From Firmicutes bacterium UBA6418 (GTDB taxonomy: Bacteria > Bacillota > Clostridia > Peptostreptococcales > Anaerovoracaceae): a DNA stretch of 11,658 bases. The DNA lies in contig DJPG01000024.1 in NCBI GenBank assembly GCA_002439735.1, forward strand, positions 6,169 to 17,826, written 5' to 3'. How positions within the stretch are numbered: the first letter of the stretch is position 1; each line of letters begins with the position of its first letter. The notes under the pieces were generated by a model. It ran no database searches. It was not told the DNA's origin and saw only the letters and a program-made list of their open reading frames with translations. This document shows, piece by piece, positions 5,816-11,658 of this stretch. The translations under genes and the position numbers were made by a program.

Positions 5816-7471
5816 ATGAATTATGAAAAGCTCGCGGAACTTTTGTTTCCGCATATCAACAAAACTCCTGCCGATTACGAGGCGATGTATCCTACCCGGG
5901 ATCTGCCTGCCGACGCGAAAGTGACCAGACTGGGTCCAAGCCCGACCGGTTTCATTCATCTCGGCAATCTCTACGGCGCGTTCGTAGACGAGAGACTGGC
6001 TCATCAGTCCGGTGGAATATTTTTTCTTAGAATCGAAGACACCGACGACAAGCGCTTTGTAGAGGGCGCGGTTGAGATCATCATCAACTCCCTGCGCTTC
6101 TTCGGCATTCAGTTTGACGAAGGCGCAACCATGGACGGCGATATCGGCGCTTATGGAGACTATACCCAGAGTCATCGCGGTCCGATCTATCAGTGCTTCG
6201 CCAAGAAGCTGGTCGCCGAAGGCAAGGCTTATCCGTGTTTCATGACGGAAAAAGACATCGCAGACATTCACACACAGCAGGAAGCCGAAAAAGCCAATCC
6301 GGGCATCTACGGCAAGTGGGCGAAGAGCCGCGATCTTTCCATGGAGGAAATCAAAGCCAAACTGGACGCCGGTGCTCCGTATGTGATCCGTCTCAAATCC
6401 GACGGTGATATGAGCCTGCCGGAAGATCAGATCAAACGTTTCCGGGTGGAAGACGCGATTCGCGGCACGCTGGATATGCCGGTCAACGACCAAGATACGG
6501 TTCTGCTCAAGGCTACCGGTATTCCGACCTATCACTTCGCGCATGTTGTCGACGACCATCTGATGCGCACGACGCATGTGGTCAGAGGCGCAGAATGGCT
6601 TCCTTCTCTGCCGATCCATGTGGAGCTGTTCGACAAGCTTGGCTGGGAAGTGCCAATCTACTGCCATACCGCGCAGCTGATGAAGCTGGACGAAGAAGGC
6701 AACAAGCGCAAGCTTTCCAAGCGTAAAGACCCGGAGCTTTCCTTGGATTACTACCGCAATGAGGGCTATCATCCGGCTGCGGTTCGCGAATATCTGCTGA
6801 CCATCCTCAATTCCAACTTTGAAGAATGGCGCATTGCCAATCCGGATGCGCCGATCGATGATTTCAAATTTACGACCGAAAAAATGAGCAACTCCGGTGC
6901 CCTGTTCGATCTGAACAAACTGAACGATATCAGCAAGGATGTGCTGCTCAGGATCAGTGCCGCCGAACTCTTCGACTTTCTGAAGGCATGGGCGGAAGAA
7001 TTCAGACCGGATATTCTGCATATTTTCGAAGACCGCGCCTATCTGGAAAAAATCCTCGACATCGGTCGCCACGAGGAACGCAACCCGCGCAAGGATCACA
7101 TCTACGCGCAGCAGATCATTCAGAACATCAGCTACTTCTTCGATGATCTGTTTGAGATTGAAGATGCTTTCCCATCGGAAGCTGCGGACGATGTCAAGCT
7201 CATCATCGAAAAATATCTCGCGACCTATGACCACAGCGATGACCAGGAAACCTGGTTCGGCAAGATCCGTCAGATCACCGGGGAACTCGGTTACGCAGTC
7301 AAGCCGAAGGATTTCAAGAAGAATCCTGACCTGTACAAGGGACACGTCGGTCATGTCAGCACCGTCATCCGTGTGGCGCTGATGGGTCGTCAGCAGTCTC
7401 CGGACATCTGGGAGATCCAACAGATCCTCGGCGAAGAGCGTACCCGCGCGAGACTGGAAAAATTCGCGTAA
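5816..7471 (+). CDS. gltX: Glutamate--tRNA ligase (clostridial long form)
   Basis: A 551-residue class I aminoacyl-tRNA synthetase that charges tRNA(Glu), and possibly tRNA(Gln) where an amidotransferase pathway exists. The HIGH-type motif is PSPTGFIHLGN (41-51), preceded by a leader of about 35 residues typical of the long clostridial form. The catalytic domain contains FFLRIEDTD (69-77), a conserved Rossmann-core segment; YHFAHVVDDHLMRTTHVVRG (239-258); and the KMSKS-type loop KRKLSKRKD (297-305). The C-terminal anticodon-binding part runs to GEERTRARLEKF. At about 550 residues it is longer than the usual bacterial GltX of about 470-490 and lacks any obvious truncation. The start is fixed by GGAGG eight bases upstream (5803-5807). 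It is transcribed alone from the promoter at 5658 and stopped by the hairpin at 7492-7526. It is divergent from spoVAF, with which it shares a 255-bp control region. Confidence 0.95.
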   Translation: MNYEKLAELLFPHINKTPADYEAMYPTRDLPADAKVTRLGPSPTGFIHLGNLYGAFVDERLAHQSGGIFFLRIEDTDDKRFVEGAVEIIINSLRFFGIQFDEGATMDGDIGAYGDYTQSHRGPIYQCFAKKLVAEGKAYPCFMTEKDIADIHTQQEAEKANPGIYGKWAKSRDLSMEEIKAKLDAGAPYVIRLKSDGDMSLPEDQIKRFRVEDAIRGTLDMPVNDQDTVLLKATGIPTYHFAHVVDDHLMRTTHVVRGAEWLPSLPIHVELFDKLGWEVPIYCHTAQLMKLDEEGNKRKLSKRKDPELSLDYYRNEGYHPAAVREYLLTILNSNFEEWRIANPDAPIDDFKFTTEKMSNSGALFDLNKLNDISKDVLLRISAAELFDFLKAWAEEFRPDILHIFEDRAYLEKILDIGRHEERNPRKDHIYAQQIIQNISYFFDDLFEIEDAFPSEAADDVKLIIEKYLATYDHSDDQETWFGKIRQITGELGYAVKPKDFKKNPDLYKGHVGHVSTVIRVALMGRQQSPDIWEIQQILGEERTRARLEKFA

Positions 7472-7491
7472 ATTGCATAAGATCAAGCCCT

Positions 7492-7526
7492 AAAAAAGCT
7501 GTTCCGCATGGTGGAACAGCTTTTTT
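7492..7526. terminator. Strong intrinsic terminator after gltX
   Basis: AAAAAAGCTGTTCC (7492-7505) and GGAACAGCTTTTTT (7513-7526) are perfectly complementary over 14 bp around a seven-base loop. The stem begins with an A-run and ends with a T-run, so it can act in both directions. It lies 20 bases after the gltX stop and isolates gltX from the FIST operon. Confidence 0.9.
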
Positions 7527-7543
7527 ACATTGTAAAACCTCCC

Positions 7544-7586
7544 CTCTTTACTTTTTTTTGATTTTGACTATGATAATGGTAAAGAG
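7544..7586 (+). promoter_or_regulatory. Putative FIST-ALDH-GldA operon promoter bracketed by an 8-bp inverted repeat
   Basis: A -35-like TTTACT (7547-7552) is followed after 16 bp by TATGAT (7569-7574), which overlaps an alternative -10 GATAAT (7572-7577). A perfect inverted repeat, CTCTTTAC (7544-7551) and GTAAAGAG (7579-7586), brackets this promoter. Its left arm overlaps the -35 and its right arm sits about at the start point. That placement suits a dimeric repressor or a leader hairpin. Both -35 and -10 are imperfect, so the promoter itself is a moderate call. Confidence 0.4.
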
Positions 7587-7645
7587 AAACGGAAAGTATG
7601 ATGAATCGCTTTCCCGGAAGAATGAAATGTAAGGAGGATATAACA

Positions 7646-8812
7646 ATGTTGAAGATGCAAACAGGTGCCAGCACCAATGCAAATGCAGCGCTCGCCGGTA
7701 AAGAAGCGGCGGAAGCTGTAAAAGCAGATCTGAAGGACATGAAAATGGCCTTTGTCTACAGCGGTGTGCAGTATGACCAAAAAGCGATGCTGCATGCGGT
7801 AAGAGAAACTCTTCCCGGTGTTCCTCTGATTGGAAATACTTCCTTTACAGGGGTAATGACACAAAAAGGATTTATCAGTAGCGAGGCTGGCTTCGTCGGT
7901 ATTATGAGCGTATCCGACCCGGATATGACCGTCGGTGTCGCCGGTATGGCAAAGAGCGGCAGTGCAAGAGAAACTGGGCACAAGGTTGCGGAAGCGGCCT
8001 TGAAGAACGCCGGCAAGACGGAAGCACCTGCTTTCTTCTATATGTCCGCACCGTCCGGTGAAGAAGAATACTACTTAAAGGGGATTACCGAAGTCATCGG
8101 TCGTGTTCCATTCTTCGGTGGCAGTGCTGCAGACAATACCATTGCAGGGGAATGGTTGCTCTATACGGATGAAAACGTCTACGCGGACGGCATTTCGGTT
8201 GCGTTCTTCTATACGGATAAGGCTTTTGCGAATGTCTTTACCGGCGCTTATCGTGAGACGACCAATGCCGGAGTTATCACCAAGATTGTAGGCGATCGTA
8301 CCCTTGCGGAGATCAACGGTGTTTCTGCGCTAGAGCAGTATCGCGCATGGACCGGCGCATCGGCGGAAGATGTTAAAGGTGGAAACCTACTTGCTTACGC
8401 CATCCAGAAACCGCTCGGTGTCAAGGATCCGCTTGGTGATCTGATTGCAGTAAGACATCCGATGAACGGCAACGATGACGGCAGCATGAATATCGGCAAC
8501 AATCTGGCTGTCGGCACTGCCGTAATTCAGCTTGAAGCCTCTGTCGATGAACTCATTGCTTCGGTCGGCAAGACCTTAAAAGAACTGGAAGCCAGAATCG
8601 GCGCCCCAATCGCAGGCCTGCATCTGGTGCACTGCGGCGGCAGAAGAGCCGGAATTGGCGATCGCATCCCTGAAGTATACGATCAGGTCAAGGCAGCGGT
8701 CGGTGACGTTCCGTTCATCATGGAATATACCTTCGGTGAATACGGCTATGAAGATGACGGACGCAACACCTGCGGCGGTCTGATGCTTTCCTTCACCGCT
8801 TTTGGTAAATAA
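7646..8812 (+). CDS. Stand-alone FIST-domain protein (FIST_N plus FIST_C)
   Basis: A 388-residue soluble protein made almost entirely of the two FIST domains. In other bacteria these are predicted ligand-sensing modules attached to kinases, cyclases or chemoreceptors. The N-terminal half shows the PLIGNTSFTGV (60-70) strand-turn motif and FFGGSAADN (156-164), equivalent to the family's GG-x-A-x-D. The C-terminal half shows LHLVHCGGRRAGIGDR (325-340) and the ending GEYGYEDDGRNTCGGLMLSF (364-383). There is no transmembrane segment and no output domain. Only two cysteines occur (Cys330 and Cys376), each inside a CGG tripeptide. The start at 7646 has AAGGAGG eight bases upstream (7631-7637). An in-frame ATG at 7598 lacks one. 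It is first in a probable operon with two dehydrogenases, which suggests sensing or handling of a related metabolite. The ligand is unknown. Confidence 0.85.
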   Translation: MLKMQTGASTNANAALAGKEAAEAVKADLKDMKMAFVYSGVQYDQKAMLHAVRETLPGVPLIGNTSFTGVMTQKGFISSEAGFVGIMSVSDPDMTVGVAGMAKSGSARETGHKVAEAALKNAGKTEAPAFFYMSAPSGEEEYYLKGITEVIGRVPFFGGSAADNTIAGEWLLYTDENVYADGISVAFFYTDKAFANVFTGAYRETTNAGVITKIVGDRTLAEINGVSALEQYRAWTGASAEDVKGGNLLAYAIQKPLGVKDPLGDLIAVRHPMNGNDDGSMNIGNNLAVGTAVIQLEASVDELIASVGKTLKELEARIGAPIAGLHLVHCGGRRAGIGDRIPEVYDQVKAAVGDVPFIMEYTFGEYGYEDDGRNTCGGLMLSFTAFGK

Positions 8813-8879
8813 TTTGCGCCAAATATCGCGCACGTAGTCATAAAGTTCAAAGAAAACAGATCAAAAGGAGTGTATCACA

Positions 8880-10310
8880 ATGAAGATGATTATTGATGGA
8901 AAAAAAGTAGACAGTCTCAGTGGAGAAACCTTTGACGTAATCAATCCTGCAACCGGCAAGGTCATTGAGAGCGTTCCAAAGGCAACCGCGGAAGATATCG
9001 AACGGGCGGTGACTGCCGCTGTCAAAGGGCAGAAGGAATGGGCCAAGACATCGGTTACGCAAAGAGCTGATGTTCTGCGCCGTTTCGTAGAAATCGTGGA
9101 GCAGAATAAGGAAATGCTTGCGCAGACACTCTGCGCCGAAAACGGCAAGCCGATCACTGAGGCAAGAGCTGAGATCGGCAATATCAGCATTGCTTTCCCT
9201 GCTTTCGCGGAACATGCAAAGCATTTTTACGGCACCCTGATCCCACAGGGAACCGAAGCCGGACAGGAAACAACCCTGCAGCTTGTTACTCGTGAGCCGA
9301 TTGGTGTCGTAGCCTGCATCATCCCGTTTAACTTCCCTTGTGACCTGTACGATCAGAAGGTCGCTCCGGCTCTGATGATGGGTAACGCGGCGATTGTTCT
9401 CCCGTCTTCTGACAACCCATTGACATTGATGAAACTGACCGAAATGCTGGTAGAGGCCGGTGTCCCGAACGGTGTCATCCAGTGCCTGACTGCACCGGGC
9501 GCTGTCAAGGACGCAGCGGTTACGGATCCACGCGTACATCTGGTCACTCTGACCGGCAGCACGGAAGTCGGCATCGGTACCGCGAAGCTGGCTGCCGCAA
9601 ACCTGACCCACACTGCACTGGAGCTTGGCGGTAATGATGCGTTTATTCTGTTGGACGATGGTGACGTGGATCTTGCCGTCGAAGAGATGGTATGGGGACG
9701 TATGTACAATACCGGTCAGGTATGCTGCGCAAGCAAGCGTTTCCTGATCCACAATTCTCTCAAAGAAGAATTTACGAAGAAGGTTATCGACCGGATCAAA
9801 CAGCTGAAAGTCGGAGATCCGCAAAAAGAAGATACTCAAATCGGTTGCCTGATCAGTGAAAAGGCTGCCATCAAGGTAGAAAAAGAAGTGCAGCTGACCT
9901 TGGAGCAGGGCGGCAAACTTCTGCTCGGCGGCAAACGAAACGGCGCTTACTATGAGCCGACGGTCATTACCGATATTCCGAAGACCGCGGATGTAGCCAA
10001 AGATATGGAAATTTTCGGACCGGTTGTCTCCATTATCGGTTTTGATACCGACGAAGAAGCGATTGAAATCGCAAACAACTCCGTCTTTGGTCTGTCCAGC
10101 TGTGTATTCTCCAAAGATCAGAAACGTGCCTTTAAGGTCGCTGCGGCGATGGAAGCAGGCGGCGCGGTCATCAACGGCGCAAGCTTCTTCAGATCTTTCG
10201 AAATGCCTTTCGGCGGTTGGAAGCACAGCGGTATCGGTACGGAGGGAGTATTCTCGACCTTTAATGAAATGACAAGAGTAAAGAACATTGTACTTAAGAA
10301 CATACTTTAG
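8880..10310 (+). CDS. NAD(P)-dependent aldehyde dehydrogenase family protein
   Basis: A 476-residue ALDH-superfamily enzyme oxidising an aldehyde to the acid. Catalytic features are present: PFNFP (149-153) with Asn151, GSTEVG (226-231), LELGG (247-251) with general-base Glu248, NTGQVCCASKR (277-287) with nucleophile Cys282, and EIFGPV (377-382) with NMN-ribose-binding Glu377. The cofactor segment reads GNAAIVLPSSDNP (168-180). The usual GNTVVLKPSE has a Lys and Glu that contact the adenosine ribose; here they are Leu174 and Ser177. This is unusual and may alter NAD/NADP choice or cofactor affinity. Length and motifs fit the succinate-semialdehyde/lactaldehyde/broad-specificity group, but the substrate cannot be assigned. 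AAGGAG (8865-8870) sits nine bases before the start. The gene lies 67 bp after the FIST gene with no terminator between, and 73 bp before a glycerol-dehydrogenase-like gene. Confidence 0.9.
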   Translation: MKMIIDGKKVDSLSGETFDVINPATGKVIESVPKATAEDIERAVTAAVKGQKEWAKTSVTQRADVLRRFVEIVEQNKEMLAQTLCAENGKPITEARAEIGNISIAFPAFAEHAKHFYGTLIPQGTEAGQETTLQLVTREPIGVVACIIPFNFPCDLYDQKVAPALMMGNAAIVLPSSDNPLTLMKLTEMLVEAGVPNGVIQCLTAPGAVKDAAVTDPRVHLVTLTGSTEVGIGTAKLAAANLTHTALELGGNDAFILLDDGDVDLAVEEMVWGRMYNTGQVCCASKRFLIHNSLKEEFTKKVIDRIKQLKVGDPQKEDTQIGCLISEKAAIKVEKEVQLTLEQGGKLLLGGKRNGAYYEPTVITDIPKTADVAKDMEIFGPVVSIIGFDTDEEAIEIANNSVFGLSSCVFSKDQKRAFKVAAAMEAGGAVINGASFFRSFEMPFGGWKHSGIGTEGVFSTFNEMTRVKNIVLKNIL

Positions 10311-10383
10311 ACGTTTAGAAACCAACTGGACGATGGCCAATATTCAAACTACATTTACATGGTGAAAGAAGGAGGAATCTATC

Positions 10384-11496
10384 ATGATGGGAAGATTACG
10401 GGCTATGCGTGAGCCTCTCAAATATGTGCAAGGGCGTGACGCACTTTTGAAGTTCCAAGAGGAAATGGGCTATATGGGCAAACGCTGGCTGTTTGTCTGC
10501 TCCAAGAGCGGTTACAAGGCATGCCACGACAAGCTGGAACAAAGCTTTGGAGATTCCGATGATTATCGTCGCTACGAAATCTTCGGTGGTATCTCCAGCC
10601 ACAGTGAAATCAATAAGATGAAAGCGATCGTCGAAGCAGACAGCATCGACACCGTTGTTGCCGTCGGCGGTGGCAGCGCGGTCGATACGGCGAAAGCAAC
10701 CGCTTTCTATACCGGTAAGCATATCGTTATTCTTCCGACCGTCGCGGCTACCGATGCACCTTGTACCGGTTTATCCGTCATTTACAATGATGACCACAGC
10801 TTCGACAAATATCTGTTTTATCCAACCAATCCGGATGCAGTCATGGTCGATACGGTTGTAATCGCCAACGCACCGGTCAAGTTCCTGATTGCAGGTATGG
10901 GCGACGCTCTCGGCACATTCTTTGAAGGTCGTGCGTCGATCCGGACAGAATCCGCAAGTTTGGAAGGTACCGGCATTACGCGCGCCGGACAGGCACTGGC
11001 AAAATTGTGTTATGACACGCTTCTCACCTATGGCAAGCAGGCCTTGGAGGCTTGCAAGGTACATGCCGTGACGCCTGCGCTGGAAGCCATCGTGGAAGCA
11101 AACGTCTACCTCTCCGGTGTCGGCGCGGATAATGTCAACTGCGCAGCTGCGCACTCTTTCTATAACGGTGTCACCGCGCTTGGCATCGCACATGCGGATC
11201 ACGGTTGTTGTGTTGCTTTCGGTACTTTGGTTCAGCTCGTTCTGGAAGGCGCGCCGAAAGAAGAATTTGAAAAAGTACAAAGCTTCTGTCTGGAAGTCGG
11301 ACTTCCGGTTACGCTCGCGGAAATCGGCGTAACAACCAAGGAGCAGATCAAAGAGATCGCAAAGCATGCCTGTGTGCCTGGCGAAACGATTCACAACCTC
11401 GCGGGCGATGTACAGCCGATTGAGCTGTATGACGCGATCCTGCAGACCGATGCGATGGGAAAACTGGCGCTCGGCTCGGCAAGCTGCGAAGCTTAA
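10384..11496 (+). CDS. gldA: Glycerol dehydrogenase-like metal-dependent alcohol dehydrogenase
   Basis: A 370-residue group III (iron-containing family) polyol dehydrogenase. GldA interconverts glycerol and dihydroxyacetone with NAD and also acts on 1,2-diols and related aldehydes and ketones. The dinucleotide-binding motif is GGGSAVDTAK (95-104). PTVAATDAPCTGLSVIY (118-134) is highly GldA-like. Metal ligands line up as Asp174 in GMGDAL, His257 in AAAHSFYNG (254-262) and His273 in HADHGCC (270-276), matching E. coli GldA Asp171, His254 and His271. Differences from E. coli GldA are Tyr260 for the second His of HAVHNG and HGCC for HGEK after the last ligand. The start at 10384 has GGAGG eight bases upstream, and an adjacent second ATG (10387) is possible. 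It is last in the FIST-ALDH-GldA operon. The family is secure; glycerol as the true substrate is only likely. Confidence 0.88.
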   Translation: MMGRLRAMREPLKYVQGRDALLKFQEEMGYMGKRWLFVCSKSGYKACHDKLEQSFGDSDDYRRYEIFGGISSHSEINKMKAIVEADSIDTVVAVGGGSAVDTAKATAFYTGKHIVILPTVAATDAPCTGLSVIYNDDHSFDKYLFYPTNPDAVMVDTVVIANAPVKFLIAGMGDALGTFFEGRASIRTESASLEGTGITRAGQALAKLCYDTLLTYGKQALEACKVHAVTPALEAIVEANVYLSGVGADNVNCAAAHSFYNGVTALGIAHADHGCCVAFGTLVQLVLEGAPKEEFEKVQSFCLEVGLPVTLAEIGVTTKEQIKEIAKHACVPGETIHNLAGDVQPIELYDAILQTDAMGKLALGSASCEA

Positions 11497-11499
11497 CGC

Positions 11500-11558
11500 A
11501 ATCCGGAAAAAGCCTGACATAATCCGGACAATCGAAGGTATCCGAGTTTCCTCCGGAT
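11500..11558. repeat. AATCCGGA direct repeats with an inverted third copy after gldA
   Basis: AATCCGGA occurs at 11500-11507 and again at 11521-11528, 21 bp apart. An inverted copy, TCCGGAT, is at 11552-11558. The second and third can pair as a 7-bp stem with a 23-base loop. There is no T-tract after it. It may be an mRNA 3' structure or a small protein-binding array; nothing identifies which. Confidence 0.35.
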
Positions 11559-11595
11559 AGGAATCCTGTTTTCAGCCTTCAATTCTTAGTCAAAG

Positions 11596-11646
11596 GCCGG
11601 GTGCAAAACTGCCGTATCAGGCAGTCAGCACCCGGCTTTGTGTTCC
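11596..11646 (+). terminator. Nested hairpin terminator of the FIST-ALDH-GldA operon
   Basis: An outer 9-bp stem GCCGGGTGC/GCACCCGGC (11596-11604 with 11628-11636) encloses an inner 6-bp stem ACTGCC/GGCAGT (11608-11613 with 11620-11625) around a six-base loop. The tail TTTGTGTTCC follows (11637-11646). It is very stable, lies 100 bases after the gldA stop, and is the natural end of the three-gene transcript. The T-tract is interrupted, so efficiency is uncertain. Confidence 0.6.
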
Positions 11647-11658
11647 GATCATTCTTGT

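Noticed and set aside
5792..7486. Open frame of 564 codons antisense to gltX
   Set aside because: It lies exactly opposite a clear gltX, has no ribosome binding site and no recognisable domain; it reflects codon bias of the real gene.
7598..7645. Upstream ATG for the FIST protein
   Set aside because: No Shine-Dalgarno site precedes it, whereas AAGGAGG sits eight bases before the ATG at 7646, where FIST similarity begins.
8847..10340. Open frame of 497 codons antisense to the aldehyde dehydrogenase, with similar ones opposite the PLP enzyme (876-1610) and gldA (10771-11520)
   Set aside because: All mirror well-supported genes and encode no recognisable protein; long antisense frames are common with this codon use.
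11143..11169. Apparent loss of a zinc-ligand histidine in the GldA-like protein (HSFYNG against HAVHNG)
   Set aside because: Residue counting in E. coli GldA shows that the ligand His254 is the first histidine of that motif, which is kept here as His257; only the non-ligand second histidine is changed.

Overview
The window looks like the chromosome of an endospore-forming, anaerobic-type Firmicute (Clostridia in the broad sense). The main evidence is a SpoVAF/GerA-family spore membrane protein, the clostridial long form of glutamyl-tRNA synthetase, strong GGAGG-type ribosome binding sites before almost every gene, and simple hairpin-plus-T-tract terminators. Genes are moderately GC-rich (about half G+C by eye) and intergenic stretches are clearly richer in A+T. 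I see no mobile element, CRISPR array, tRNA or rRNA. Genus cannot be named from this sequence alone.

Layout. Bases 1-521 hold no convincing protein gene. They contain a near-consensus leftward promoter (85-113) that fires out of the window, a rightward terminator-like hairpin (169-200), and the leader of the first gene. Next is a PLP-dependent D-cysteine desulfhydrase/ACC-deaminase-family enzyme (522-1592, +). It converges through a shared bidirectional terminator (1677-1720) on a long-chain acyl-CoA synthetase (1767-3692, -). Upstream of that on the same strand lies spoVAF (3914-5560, -). A 255-bp divergent control region then separates spoVAF from gltX (5816-7471, +). That region carries a good sigma-A promoter and two palindromes. 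gltX ends in a very clean terminator (7492-7526).

The right third is a probable three-gene operon on the + strand: a stand-alone FIST-domain protein (7646-8812), an aldehyde dehydrogenase (8880-10310) and a glycerol-dehydrogenase-like metal-dependent alcohol dehydrogenase (10384-11496). A nested hairpin at 11596-11636 closes it. Gaps are 67 and 73 bp, each downstream gene has its own strong Shine-Dalgarno site, and no terminator is visible between them. The two dehydrogenases could together oxidise and reduce aldehydes or ketones in a redox-balanced way. The FIST protein would be a predicted small-ligand-binding partner with no output domain. This FIST-ALDH-GldA set is the most interesting functional grouping here. 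The ALDH lacks the usual cofactor-ribose lysine, and an 8-bp inverted repeat brackets the operon's putative promoter.

The left and middle genes are unrelated housekeeping, lipid and sporulation functions that happen to be neighbours. I found no evidence that they form one system.
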